A DNA stretch of 64,000 bases from Streptomyces alboniger (GTDB lineage: Bacteria > Actinomycetota > Actinomycetes > Streptomycetales > Streptomycetaceae), in the NCBI RefSeq assembly GCF_008704395.1, contig NZ_CP023695.1:6386001-6450000 (forward strand), written 5' to 3'. The translations under genes and the position numbers were made by a program. Below the pieces are notes generated by a model. It was not told the origin of the DNA. It saw only the letters and a program-made list of their open reading frames with translations, and ran no database searches. Positions within the stretch are counted from its first letter, which is position 1. Every line of letters begins with the position of its first letter. Positions 52,901-63,916 of the stretch are shown here, in pieces.

Positions 52901-55656
52901 CGCAGATCGGCGGCCACGCGCGCGCGTGCGTAAAGGCGCCGCACGCCGACCTCGCCCTGGGCGTACGTGTCGGGCAGCCGCCCGAACCCATCGATGACCC
53001 CGCCCCACTCGCCCCGCTCGTCGGCGGCCCGCCCGCGCGAGTACAGCACCCGGTCCGGTACGTCCGACAGCTCGGACGGCAACCCGGCGAAGTGGGCGAG
53101 CGCCTGCGCCCAGCGGCCCTGCTCCTGGCAGAGCCGGCCCTCGGCGTACGTGCGCAGGTGGAGCGTGTCGGAGGGCAGGCCGTCCCCGGCGTCACCGCAG
53201 GCCGCCTCCCCGAATGCCTCCGCCGCCGCGCCCCAGTCACCGGATGCCATCGCCGACCGGCCCTGCACATAGCGTCGGAGCGGCCTTGTGGCGCGGTACT
53301 CGGCCGGCAGGGGAGCCAGTTGGGCCAGCGCGGCCGGCCAGTCGGCGGACTCCGCGGCGGCGAGGGCGCCCTCGTATGCGCGGTGGCGCAGCTCGCCGAG
53401 CCACGGCTCCGCGTCCCAACCGTGCGCGGCCGCCGCCGACAGGTCGGTGACCGCGTCGACGACGCGGCCCGCGTCCGCCGCCGCACGCCCCCGCGCGTAC
53501 AGGACCCGCACCCCGCTGTCGAGGAAGCCGTCCGCCGAGCCGTAGCCCGTCACCGCCGCGGCCCACGCCCCCGCCGCTTCCGCCGTCCGTCCCTCGGCAT
53601 ACGCGCACCAGCCGGCCCGCTCGGGCCCCGCCTGCGCGAACGCCTCCCGCGCGCCCGGCCAGTCCCCGTCCCGCGCCGCCGCCCGGCCGCGCGCGTAGGC
53701 CGCCCGTCCCGCCGCGTCCTCCAGGTCCGCGCACGCCCCGTACGCGGCCAGTGCGGCGGGCCAGTCCTCGCTCGCCTCGGCGGCCCGCCCCGCCACGTAC
53801 GCGGCCCACGCCGCGGCTGTACCGTGGCCGGGGCGCAGCGTCAGGACGGTGGCGTACCCCCGCGCGGCCGTCGCCCAGTCGCCCGCCTGCCGCGCCCGCT
53901 CGGCGGCCTCGCAGGTGCGCGCCACGTGCAGTTCGTCGCGTGCGGCCGCGAGCCGCTCCACCACGTCCCGCAGCCCGCCGGGCCGGGCGGCGAGCACGTC
54001 CTCGTAACGGCTGATGGCGGTGGGCCAGTCCGCCGACGCCTCGGCGGCCCGCGCCTCGTCGACGAGCGCGGCCAGGCGCTGAAGCTCGGCCACCTCCGCC
54101 TCCAGGCAGCCCGGCACCGCACCCGGCAAGGCCCGGCGGACCACGTCGAGTTGGGCCGCGGCGGCTGCCGCGTCCCGCTCCCCGGCGAGCAGCGCGCACA
54201 ACTTCTCGACCTGGGGCCAGGCCAGCTCGAAGTCGGCCTCGGCCCGCATCCGGCGCTGCTCATCGGCGTAGCTCTCGGCCGGTGTCCGCAGGATCCGCTG
54301 CACCTGCGCCCAGTCGCCCCGGTCCCGCTGGAAGCGCGCCGCGCCGATCAGGACGGCCGAGCCGACGTGGCCGACGGGGCTCTGGAGCGTCTCCAGCGCG
54401 TGCGCGCCCTCCAGCAGCGGGTCCGGCTCCGCCCGGTCCCGTACCTCCCGTGCCTTGAAGAGCCATCCCTGCCGACAGCCCTCGTGCAGGAACAGCGTGG
54501 GCGTCGCCCACTCCACCGCCGTGTGCTCCGGCTGGTGGGAGATGCGCAGCCGCGCCGCGGCCACCGACTCGTCGACGGTCTTGTTGGCCGCGATGCCCTT
54601 CAGCAGCTCCGGGCTGAACGCTCCCGCCGACACATCGCTGACCAGCCCCCGCATCGCCACCACCGCCGGCACGCCGCCGCCGATCAGCGCCTGCGCGAGC
54701 CCGGAGAAGGGTTCGAGGTGCGAACTGTCCGCCCCGAAACAGAGGTTGAGGGCGACCAGCCGGAGCCGCCGGGATTTCAGCAGGATCCCGCTGAGCAGAT
54801 CCGCGGGCACCCGGTCGCTGCCACCGCTCTCCGTCTCCAGGGCCACCACGCCCTTGCCCAGCTCCTGGTCGTACTCGCCGTGCGCGATCAGTACGACGGC
54901 CGTGGGGAGTTCGTGGTCCTCGGCGAGCGCCGACTCCAGCCCCGCGCGCGTGGCCCGCTCAAGCACCCTGGTCTTCACGGCGACATCGGGCAGATCGTGG
55001 CGCAGGGCGGCCACCTCCGCCGACGTCCGCAGCTGGGCGAGGTCCTTGGGGGAGGCGCAGGCCACCACGAGCCGGATCACGCTCGGCTCGTCCGCCGGCC
55101 CCGGCAGCCGCTGTCCGAGGGACCCGCCCGGCAGGGAACGCGCCAGTGAGTAGCCGTGGTTGAGGGCGAAGGCCTGCTGCGGGCTGCCCGGCGGCCCGCA
55201 CAGCGACTCCAGGGGGAGGTCGCGCAGCTCGGGCGGCAGGTCGAAGCGGAGCCGGATCCCGCGCTGCCTCGACATTCCCTGCGCGCGGTCGTACGCGGTG
55301 TCGACGCAGACGCCGACACGGGTACCGATCCCCTCGCGGGCCTCGCCCTCGGCCCCCTGGCGCGCCTCCTCGTGCTCGCTCTCCTCCGATTCCTTCCCGT
55401 CACCGCCGAACAGCAGGCGGAACACCCCGCGCCCCAGTTCCCGCAGCTGCGCCACGGTGTGCAGTTCGCCCATCGGGGCCAGGCAGAGTTCCGCCGCGAT
55501 CAGCCGGTCCCACTGCTCGCGGAGCGCCGCGGGCTCCGCGCCGACCGTGATGATCTCGGCGGCGGCCGCCGGGCCGTTGGCGGTCACGAGATAGCGGTCG
55601 CCGCCGACGCGGCGGACCCGGATGCGCAGTTCCTCGTAGGTGAGCACGGCCGTCAC
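49972..55656 (-). CDS. Giant CHAT (caspase-like) protease with TPR-type repeats
   Basis: 1,894 residues. An N-terminal strand-rich domain, then a CHAT domain with His259 in VVLIAHGEYDQ and Cys306 in LVALNLCFGADSS, and GVPAVVAMRG afterwards. From about 420 onward are many degenerate TPR-like units with the pattern GDWxxAxxxYxxA and YARGRAAxxxG, then more helical repeats. CHAT proteases cleave after activation by a partner that often binds the TPR region. GTG 55656 overlaps the upstream TPR gene stop. A Cys cluster (HAEGCDHCKDF) is near residue 1555. Confidence 0.88.
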   Translation of the reverse strand: MTAVLTYEELRIRVRRVGGDRYLVTANGPAAAAEIITVGAEPAALREQWDRLIAAELCLAPMGELHTVAQLRELGRGVFRLLFGGDGKESEESEHEEARQGAEGEAREGIGTRVGVCVDTAYDRAQGMSRQRGIRLRFDLPPELRDLPLESLCGPPGSPQQAFALNHGYSLARSLPGGSLGQRLPGPADEPSVIRLVVACASPKDLAQLRTSAEVAALRHDLPDVAVKTRVLERATRAGLESALAEDHELPTAVVLIAHGEYDQELGKGVVALETESGGSDRVPADLLSGILLKSRRLRLVALNLCFGADSSHLEPFSGLAQALIGGGVPAVVAMRGLVSDVSAGAFSPELLKGIAANKTVDESVAAARLRISHQPEHTAVEWATPTLFLHEGCRQGWLFKAREVRDRAEPDPLLEGAHALETLQSPVGHVGSAVLIGAARFQRDRGDWAQVQRILRTPAESYADEQRRMRAEADFELAWPQVEKLCALLAGERDAAAAAAQLDVVRRALPGAVPGCLEAEVAELQRLAALVDEARAAEASADWPTAISRYEDVLAARPGGLRDVVERLAAARDELHVARTCEAAERARQAGDWATAARGYATVLTLRPGHGTAAAWAAYVAGRAAEASEDWPAALAAYGACADLEDAAGRAAYARGRAAARDGDWPGAREAFAQAGPERAGWCAYAEGRTAEAAGAWAAAVTGYGSADGFLDSGVRVLYARGRAAADAGRVVDAVTDLSAAAAHGWDAEPWLGELRHRAYEGALAAAESADWPAALAQLAPLPAEYRATRPLRRYVQGRSAMASGDWGAAAEAFGEAACGDAGDGLPSDTLHLRTYAEGRLCQEQGRWAQALAHFAGLPSELSDVPDRVLYSRGRAADERGEWGGVIDGFGRLPDTYAQGEVGVRRLYARARVAADLRADWAAVLGLLTGVPDEAREGAVAALRRKAEGRRAEEAGDWARACEIHARAFPPRLRGAPLPPGPPPAPLASGTTPVDDEPAHLYHYALARTRELDGRWQDALGVYEAMDEQWADVRARRRYMRARIAEEGADGATAWRGVVEAYEELEREEAHGVDAATRGRYARVRLAEAEGDWARTAAEADALGAHRDAHAVAAYARGRLADAHQEWQRAADAFRQCPGHQDADAHLAYAEGRLLEAAGKWSTAVAAYKRARGVLDRADVRCRRLRRLVGLLPWADGLTSAPLVADPFAVQDQAFPYLALRDAGVDPGASMDVVKNASYALLERGSMSWHERVALERLRLPARRLRLDALLYRWHSPEALRDALAGLSPDEGPGLLDTLCERFPKDAPLLLLLARDREAAAAEWERRLKEAPGDMDVVHGLAAARLWQAQELEQSGAWEHAVGAWESALAYWATLLSDDEYWDGWRAERAVCYERDLTHEDMASLRWELSQHLFGQLSAYEQRHTEQDRPGQAAAYQALAGILESELGGARVLKDVGGLPSVPGARATLACGPRYLRLLRLQAPLGDLVASLDAAAQQGKDPGEYAVRELRWAFSELARSFALCEVRKFGPALRALPALRTLSTLPDDCAGPASRAGHAEGCDHCKDFLLRNPAYVRLPRRHARLLQDGVELAVHVRLALARAALTRGDGGLNEALEHWRELVRVSRDAGMQARSKKAVIRTVLGRAEALADEEGAQLGPCLDEAVRLVESATAVLHPLDRDLLGRLNGRLSALLSLRGVWRGYTRTKHGMRCDVYGAEADLRRALALNPESSHARDNLARALVFTLDERTYEVPARLGLLHEALGLLDVGLGQALTHRYRETLSESLDEMEKLLTRHLGVGGMGDLIRSDGQETPPDDDDLPCWAAELTDKAERALRRGEILWALHHLIRATRADPTDSRIRRALLDAVRRWLAELSPGQGTPEDEAGGSVA

Positions 55657-58478
55657 CGCTCGCTCTCGTCGGGCTGCCACATGACGTGGTCGAGGTCGGC
55701 GACGGCGGCTTCCCGCTGGTCCTCCAGGTCGGGATCGTCCGGGAAGTGCTCCAGGGCGGCGGTGAGCTGGTCGATGGCCTCGCGCAGGGTGTCCCGCGCG
55801 CCGGACAGGCTGCCCGAGCCCCAGCGGGCGGCGGCGAGGCGGCGCAGCACGATGCCGAGGCTGACCTGGGTCCGCAGCAGGTGCGGGTTGAACGCGACGG
55901 AGCGGCGCAGGTCGGCGGCGGGCTGGTCGAGCGGCCCGTCCTCCTCGTTGGCCACGGAGATGCCCCGGTCGGCGAGGACGCGGGCCAACTGTCCCTCCAG
56001 GCGGCCCCGTTCGTTGGCTCCGATCACCGAGCGGGTCGCCTCCAGGGTGGCCACCGCGCGGGTCAGCCGTCCTTCGTAGTGCGCCGCGCGGGCCGCGCCG
56101 AGCGCCATGTCGACGATGGCGGTCTGCGTCTCGCGGTACCGGTCCAGCTCCCGGCTGTGGACCAGGGCGCGGCGCCAGTACGCGGCAGCAGCCGTGAAGT
56201 CGGGCCGGTCGGCGGTGAGTTCGTCGCGCCCCATGCTGAGCCGCGCCTCCAGAGCCAGGCCGCGCGCGTCGAGGGAGAGCCTGCGGTGCCTGTCCGGAAG
56301 CCCGGCGTAACCGGGGTTCAGCTCGTCGAAGCGCGCGCAGTCCGGCTCGCACACGGCCGCCGCCCCGGGCCCGCCCCGCGCGCGACAGCTCGGGCAGCGC
56401 AGCTCGGCGAGGGCGGCGAGGGCGTCGCCGGGCTTGCCGAGACCCAACAGCAGCTGAGCGAAGCCCAGTTCGGAGAAGGCGTAGGTGAGGGAGGTGTACA
56501 TGGGCGGGGCGCCGGCGGCGGGGTCGATGGACGGGTGGCCGGTGACCGCGGCGGTGGCACCGGGCGGGAGTGCGGCGGGCGTGTCCTCGACGGGGTGGAA
56601 GCCGTTCGCCCGGAGCGCGTGGGCCTGCTGCGCGGCGGTGTGCGCGGCGCCCGTGTGCAGCGCACGGGCCTCCTGCGCCGCGGCGAACGCGCCGAACTCG
56701 GCCGACCTGCCCAGCTCCGCGATGCGCAGCGGCCCGCAGAAGAGGGGCACCCCGCCGCCCTGCGCCGAGGGGAAGCCGCCCACGGCGGCGAGCAGCTTCG
56801 CGGCGTCGGCCTCCCGCTGGAGCAGCGGTCCCGGCGCTACACGCGTACCGGCGTCGTCGGGCATGCGCCGCTCCAGCGCCTCGCGCAGACCGGCCCGCAG
56901 GGCAGGCACCAGTGAGGCCTCCACCGCCACGCCGTACCGCCGGGACGCGGTGGCCCGGGCCCGCTCCCAGAACCCCGCGTCGTGCAACACGGAAGCCCAG
57001 GCGGCGATACACCTCTCCCACTCCGGGCCCCGCTGCCCGCCGGGGGAGTTGAGCAGGGCCAGTGCCAAGGTGTGGGTGACCCTGTGGTCGGTGGGGTCGC
57101 GCCGGGCGGCCTCGTGGAGAAGTTCCACGGCGGCGGCGCGCCGGCCGCCGCGCACGAGCACCACGGCGTGCAGCGGAACGAATCCGCCCGGCTCCGGGTC
57201 GAGGCCGCGGGCGGCGTCGACCAGCGCCCCGGCCCGCGCCCGACCGGCGCACTCCCGTGCGGGGTCCGCGCCACGCTCGCTCATCAGCCCCTGGAGCGCG
57301 GCCTTGCGCAGCCGCAGGGCCACCTCGCGCGCGGGGCGGCCCGAGAGCGCCGCCATGACCCAGCGGGCCTCGTCGTCCAGCGGGGCGATCCGGGAGGCGG
57401 CGCGCAGATCGCTGAGCGCCGCTTCCGGGGCGCCCGCGCGCGCGTGGACGTACGCGCGTTGGATCAGGGTGCGGCGGTGCGGGACGGCGCAGGCGAGCGC
57501 GGCGGTGAGGTGGCGCTCGGCGGCGGCGAGGTCACCGCGGTGCGCCGCCGCGCAGCCCAGCCAGTGCAGCGGCCCGGCAGCCGTGGGCCGCAGCCGTCGC
57601 GCCCGCTCGAACTCGACGACGGCCGCGTCGACGTCCCCGGCGGCGAGCCGCACCCGCCCCACCCCGGTCCGAGCCCGCGCCTCAACCCGCCCCCCGCTCC
57701 CCCCAATCCCCCGCTCGCCCCCAGGGCCCCGCCCCCCACCACTTCCCCCACTACCGCCACCCACCACCCCGGAGCAACGTCCCTCACGCTCCGCGCCACC
57801 GCTCTCGTCCCGGCCTTGCCGACCGCCTGGCCCGACCCCCGTGGCGCCGTTTTCCCCGCCCTCCGCGCCGCCGCTCTCGGCTCTGCCTTGCCCGTCGCCC
57901 GCGCCGCCGCTCTCGGCTCTGCCTGCCGGACTGCCTGCGCCGACCCCTTCGGCGCTGTATTCCCCGCGGCCCGCGCCGCTCCTCGGGGTACCGCCTTGTC
58001 CGCTGCCCGCGCTGCCGCTCCTGGTGCTTCCTTCCCGGCTGCCCACGCCGACCCCCGTGGCGCCGTTTTCCCCGCCCTCCGCGCCGCCGCTCTCGGCTCT
58101 GCCTTGCCCGTCGCCCGCGCCGCCGCTCTCGGCTCTGCCTGCCGGACTGCCTGCGCCGACCCCTTCGGCGCTGTATTCCCCGCGGCCCGCGCCGACCCCC
58201 GTGGCGCCGTTCTCCCTGCCGCCCGCACCGCCCCCTTCACCGCTACCTATCCCACCAGCCCCGCCACCATCCCTGAGCCCCTCACCGCCCTCGGCACCCT
58301 CACCGCCGTCGGCGCCCCCCGCCCACGCCGACGTCAGTGTCAGCGCCTCCCGGAAATAGGCTTCCGCCCTCGCGCGGTCGCCGCGATCCAGTGCCGACTC
58401 CCCGGCGGCGCACGCCTGTTCGGCGCGGGTCAGTTCCGCGTCCGACGTCTCCGCGGTGTCCGCGGTCTGCGTAGTCAC
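55653..58478 (-). CDS. TPR-repeat protein with long Gly/Ser-rich repetitive insert
   Basis: About 941 residues. A TPR-like N-terminus (RAEQACAAGESALDRGDRARAEAYFREAL), then a ~200-residue Gly/Ala/Ser/Glu insert containing an exact 49-residue duplication, then TPR helices (VVEFERARRLRPTAAGPLHWLG; AERHLTAALACAVPHRRTLIQRA). A cysteine cluster (RCPSCRARG, VCEPDC) may bind zinc. No enzyme motif. GTG 58478 chosen; TTG 58550 would overlap the previous gene. Coupled to the CHAT gene by GTGA and likely its regulator. Confidence 0.75.
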   Translation of the reverse strand: MTTQTADTAETSDAELTRAEQACAAGESALDRGDRARAEAYFREALTLTSAWAGGADGGEGAEGGEGLRDGGGAGGIGSGEGGGAGGRENGATGVGAGRGEYSAEGVGAGSPAGRAESGGAGDGQGRAESGGAEGGENGATGVGVGSREGSTRSGSAGSGQGGTPRSGAGRGEYSAEGVGAGSPAGRAESGGAGDGQGRAESGGAEGGENGATGVGPGGRQGRDESGGAEREGRCSGVVGGGSGGSGGGRGPGGERGIGGSGGRVEARARTGVGRVRLAAGDVDAAVVEFERARRLRPTAAGPLHWLGCAAAHRGDLAAAERHLTAALACAVPHRRTLIQRAYVHARAGAPEAALSDLRAASRIAPLDDEARWVMAALSGRPAREVALRLRKAALQGLMSERGADPARECAGRARAGALVDAARGLDPEPGGFVPLHAVVLVRGGRRAAAVELLHEAARRDPTDHRVTHTLALALLNSPGGQRGPEWERCIAAWASVLHDAGFWERARATASRRYGVAVEASLVPALRAGLREALERRMPDDAGTRVAPGPLLQREADAAKLLAAVGGFPSAQGGGVPLFCGPLRIAELGRSAEFGAFAAAQEARALHTGAAHTAAQQAHALRANGFHPVEDTPAALPPGATAAVTGHPSIDPAAGAPPMYTSLTYAFSELGFAQLLLGLGKPGDALAALAELRCPSCRARGGPGAAAVCEPDCARFDELNPGYAGLPDRHRRLSLDARGLALEARLSMGRDELTADRPDFTAAAAYWRRALVHSRELDRYRETQTAIVDMALGAARAAHYEGRLTRAVATLEATRSVIGANERGRLEGQLARVLADRGISVANEEDGPLDQPAADLRRSVAFNPHLLRTQVSLGIVLRRLAAARWGSGSLSGARDTLREAIDQLTAALEHFPDDPDLEDQREAAVADLDHVMWQPDESER
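57832..58194. repeat. Exact 147-bp direct repeat (57832-57978 and 58048-58194)
   Basis: The two copies are identical over 147 bp and start 216 bp apart (72 codons). Each encodes the same 49 residues of the Gly/Ala/Ser/Glu insert. The sequence after copy 2 begins a partial third copy. Unit length keeps the reading frame, so copy number can change without breaking the gene. Confidence 0.8.
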
Positions 58479-58530
58479 AGTCAGCCCCCGATCCACGGCG
58501 AACACCCCGCCGTGCCCTCCGGCCGGCGTG

Positions 58531-59001
58531 TCAGCCGGCGGCCTCGTCAAGGACCGAGCGCCAGCGGCCCTGGGCGCGGTCGTAGTGCAGCGGCCCCACC
58601 GCGAACTCCGCCAGGTCGAGCCCGATCAGCGACTCGTACGCCTCGGCGGGCAGATCGGGCTCCAGCACGATGCTCAGCCCGCCCCCGGGGTCCTGGAGGA
58701 CCAGCGGCCTGGCCTCGGCGCCCGCGGGCGACCCCGGACGCGCGGTTTTCCGTACGACCCCCTTGAACGCGGCGTACGCGTCCTTGACCGCCTCCGCCCC
58801 GAGGCCGCTGAGGAACGCCTGCAACGGCAGGGAGGCCAGGACGATCCAGGGGATGTCGGCCGCCCCGCGGTGGACGAGGGTGCGGCGGACCCGGACCGGC
58901 GGGGCGCCGAGCCGGTCGAGCGCGGCGGCCAGCTCCTGCCCGATGTCCTCGGGGACGTCGCGGTCCAGGAGCAGCTCCGCTCGCGGCGGCGCATCGGTCA
59001 T
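58531..59001 (-). CDS. Small alpha/beta protein, first gene of the left-going arm
   Basis: 156 residues. RAELLLDRDVPEDIGQELAAALDRLGAPPVRVRRTLV, then IPWIVLASLPLQAFLSGLG, then LVLQDPGGGLSIVLEPDLP. No known domain was recognised; the size and position fit the effector-associated proteins that accompany CHAT/TPR loci. ATG 59001 with GGAAGGA upstream. It heads the coupled run, 52 bp before the TPR gene. Confidence 0.62.
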   Translation of the reverse strand: MTDAPPRAELLLDRDVPEDIGQELAAALDRLGAPPVRVRRTLVHRGAADIPWIVLASLPLQAFLSGLGAEAVKDAYAAFKGVVRKTARPGSPAGAEARPLVLQDPGGGLSIVLEPDLPAEAYESLIGLDLAEFAVGPLHYDRAQGRWRSVLDEAAG

Positions 59002-59205
59002 GGAGGTGATTCCTTCCGGGGGCGTGGACCGCAGCCTAGAGGCGTAAGCCCTGCGCACGCGGGCAAACTGATGATTCGGCAAAGGCGCATCCAGGCCGCC
59101 GCCCCATGCCTTCGTGCGCCCCTTGTGCGCCCCGGCGCGCCTCCGATTCACGCGATGGTGCGATCATGCGCGGCCGCCCGGATGGCGGGAGAGGGTCATG
59201 GGTAG

Positions 59206-61380
<2,175 letters not shown>

Positions 61381-61393
61381 CCCGCCTCGCGGG
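61381..61393 (+). terminator. Hairpin at the end of geoA
   Basis: CCCGC-CTC-GCGGG begins immediately after the geoA stop and is followed by the convergent amidotransferase end. Short stem, so support is modest. Confidence 0.35.
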
Positions 61394-61408
61394 CCGGCCA
61401 GGCAGGTA

Positions 61409-62158
61409 CTAGGCAGGTACGCGCGCGTGCCGCACGGCGGCCCGCGCCAGCGCCTGGACGACCGGGTGCGGGCGTGAGCCGTCGCCGAACAGCTCGGGCT
61501 GGAAGAGGGTGGCCAGGAAGAAGGGATGGCCGGGGAGTTCGGCGATCCGGACCCGGCCCTCCTCGTCCTGGCCCGTGAAGCGCAGGCCGTGCGCGCGCAG
61601 CGTGTCGAGGTGGGGGCCGGGTCCGTAGGAGCAGTGGTAGCGCTCGATGGACCGGTCGGCGCCGAGCACCGATTCGGCGAGCGATCCGGGGGTGAGCGTC
61701 ACCGTGCCCTCGTGGCCGACCAGCGAGCAGGCGAGCGGCTCGATGAGCAGGTCGCCGGCGCCGGGGTCGTTCTCGGCGTGCGCGACCGCGGTCAGGCCGC
61801 ACACGTTGCGCGCGAACTCGAGCAGCGTGTGCTGGAAGCCGCCGCAGGTGCCGAGGAAGGGAATGCCCTCCTCGCGCGCGGTGCGGATCGCGGTCAGCGC
61901 TCCCGCCTCGCTGCGGTAGGGGCTGCCGGGCAGGACCCACACCGCGTCGAAGCCACGTACGGCTTCCGGCTCCTCGGCGTCCTCGGTCGGGACCCAGTAC
62001 GCGTCGAGGACGAGGCCGTCGTGGGCGGCGAGGGCGTCCAGGAGGAGCGGCAGCCGGTTGTGGGAGGTCACGTTCGGCGAGCGTTCGCCGATCAACGCGA
62101 TACGTGCCGTGGGGGAGTTGTGCGCCGCGTCGGCGGTCATGGCTGTGTCAGTCGTCAT
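61409..62158 (-). CDS. Class I glutamine amidotransferase-like protein
   Basis: 249 residues resembling the CTP synthase glutaminase domain: oxyanion GSPYRS, nucleophile FLGTCGGFQH and the late RYHCSYGP region. ATG 62158 chosen over ATG 62140. No synthase half is attached, so it may act on an unknown partner. Divergent from LysR, whose regulation it may share. Confidence 0.8.
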   Translation of the reverse strand: MTTDTAMTADAAHNSPTARIALIGERSPNVTSHNRLPLLLDALAAHDGLVLDAYWVPTEDAEEPEAVRGFDAVWVLPGSPYRSEAGALTAIRTAREEGIPFLGTCGGFQHTLLEFARNVCGLTAVAHAENDPGAGDLLIEPLACSLVGHEGTVTLTPGSLAESVLGADRSIERYHCSYGPGPHLDTLRAHGLRFTGQDEEGRVRIAELPGHPFFLATLFQPELFGDGSRPHPVVQALARAAVRHARVPA

Positions 62159-62253
62159 GCCGATCATCCTGGGCGCGGCCGGCCGTTCACGTCCAACGAT
62201 GAAATCTGCATTCTCCATAAGTGTTCCTGATGGGGGTGCGCGATCCTTGGCGC

Positions 62254-63120
62254 ATGGATCCACACCTCCTGCGTACGTACGTGACGGTGGCCCGCCTCGC
62301 CTCCTTCTCCGCGGCCGCGCGCGAACTCGGCTACACCCAGTCCGCCGTCTCCCAGCACATAGCGGCCCTGGAACAGGACCTCGGCGCCGCTCTGCTGACC
62401 CGCCGCCCCGTGGCGCCCACCCCGGCGGGCGCGCGCCTCATGGAACACGCGGGCCCCCTGCTGCTGCGCCTCGACGCCGCCCGCGCCGAGGTCATGCGCA
62501 TGGCGGCCGCTCCCGAGCAGGGCCTGACGCTGGCCACCACACCGACCGCGCTGACCCGGCGTACGGCCGAGGCACTGCCACCGGCCGGCGTCACCCTGTC
62601 CGTGCTGCCCCGCGACGAGATTCCCGCGGCCGTCGCGACCGGTGCCGTCGACCTCGGCCTCGTCGACGGCCTCGCCGCACCGAACGACCCGCTGCGCCTG
62701 CCCGACGTGGCACCCCTGACCGCGCGGGGCGTCGGCCAGGAACCCGTCGCCGTGCTGCTCCCCGAAGGCCACCCGCTGGCCCGCCGCACCGGACTGCGCC
62801 TCGGCGACCTCGTGTACGCGCGCTGGATCGACGCGCCCGACACGGGCCTGCCGCTGGCCCAACTCCGCGCCGCGAACGGCACAGCGGGCTTCCGGCCCGC
62901 GCTGCGCTACGACGGCACGGACCTGCGCACCCTCGCCGCGCTGGCCGCCGCGGGCCACGGCCTGACCCTGCTGCCGCGTGCGGCCGCCGCCGAGGTGCCG
63001 GGCGCGGTCGCCGTGCCGCTGACCGCGCCCCGCGTCGTCCACCGCACGGAGCTGCTGCACGCCGGGACCCTGCGCGGGCCCGCCGCGGCGCTGGCGGCGC
63101 AGCTGGACGTCAGAGCCTGA
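62254..63120 (+). CDS. LysR-family transcriptional regulator
   Basis: 288 residues. N-terminal helix-turn-helix MDPHLLRTYVTVARLASFSAAARELGYTQSAVSQHIAALEQDLGAALL, then a typical co-inducer domain. It is divergent from the amidotransferase gene, the classic LysR arrangement, and an AT-rich stretch (ATGAAATCTGCATTCTCCAT) between them is a likely site. Confidence 0.92.
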   Translation: MDPHLLRTYVTVARLASFSAAARELGYTQSAVSQHIAALEQDLGAALLTRRPVAPTPAGARLMEHAGPLLLRLDAARAEVMRMAAAPEQGLTLATTPTALTRRTAEALPPAGVTLSVLPRDEIPAAVATGAVDLGLVDGLAAPNDPLRLPDVAPLTARGVGQEPVAVLLPEGHPLARRTGLRLGDLVYARWIDAPDTGLPLAQLRAANGTAGFRPALRYDGTDLRTLAALAAAGHGLTLLPRAAAAEVPGAVAVPLTAPRVVHRTELLHAGTLRGPAAALAAQLDVRA

Positions 63121-63185
63121 TCTCACCCGTTCGTGAGGCATCGCCGCCGGGTCGCGCCGGGTAGAGCTGTGGCCGGAGGCGAGCC

Positions 63186-63842
63186 ATGGAACAGACCGCG
63201 TTGCGTCCCAAGCCGATGCCAGGCCGGAGCCCCGGCCGCAGCCCAGGCGACCATTCCGAGAAGGGCCGCCGCCCGTACGCCGTGCGGCGTCGCGGCAGGC
63301 GCCTGACGGCCGTGCTCGGCGGCCTGCTCCTCGCGGTGCTCCTGGTGCTGGCGGGCGTCGGCATCGGCACGGTGGGCGTCACCGTCATCGGCATGGGCGG
63401 AGTCGCCGAGACGGCGAAGGCGGCGGCCCCGCCGGGCGCGCTCCGGCAGGCCGCCGGGGGCCTCGGCGCAGAGGAGCCGAAGTCCGAACCGTCGAGGCCC
63501 GAACCGTCGAAGCCCGCGCCACGGAACTCCGGAGCGGCCGACGGCCCCGCCCCCGCCTCCGCGAATCCCGCCGGGGCCTCCACTCTCGGCGTCGAGGCCG
63601 TCGACGCCCCCGACGGCCGGGGCGCGCTGCTCGTCGGCGTGCACCTCCCGGGCCCGGGCTACGCCGCGGGCCTCGTACGCGGCGACACCCTGCTCGCGTT
63701 CGGCGGGGTACGCGTCGGCTCGGCGGCCGCTCTCGCGTCGGCGGTCGCCGCCGCACAGCCGGGCAAGGAGGTGCCCCTGACGGTCCGCCACAAGAACGGC
63801 AACCGCCAGATCCTCTCCGTCAGGCCGGGCATCGTGACCTGA
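63186..63842 (+). CDS. Single-TM protein with PDZ domain
   Basis: 218 residues. Basic N-terminus, one membrane helix (LTAVLGGLLLAVLLVLAGVGIGTVGVTVIGM), a Pro/Glu/Lys linker, then a C-terminal PDZ domain (LLVGVHLPGPGYAAGLVRGDTLLAFGGVRVGSAAALASAV) facing outside. No protease domain, so it probably acts as an adaptor at the membrane. Confidence 0.83.
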   Translation: MEQTALRPKPMPGRSPGRSPGDHSEKGRRPYAVRRRGRRLTAVLGGLLLAVLLVLAGVGIGTVGVTVIGMGGVAETAKAAAPPGALRQAAGGLGAEEPKSEPSRPEPSKPAPRNSGAADGPAPASANPAGASTLGVEAVDAPDGRGALLVGVHLPGPGYAAGLVRGDTLLAFGGVRVGSAAALASAVAAAQPGKEVPLTVRHKNGNRQILSVRPGIVT

Positions 63843-63916
63843 GCCAGCCCCTTCGGCCGGCTCGCGGTCACCCGCGGCGGAAGGGAGGATGCTCGCGTAG
63901 CCAACAGGAGGCCCTC

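Noticed and set aside
50110-55149. 1,679-residue open frame on the plus strand, opposite the CHAT gene
   Set aside because: High-GC shadow frame: Arg/Gly/Val-rich, no domains, and the minus-strand frame has clear CHAT motifs and coupled junctions.
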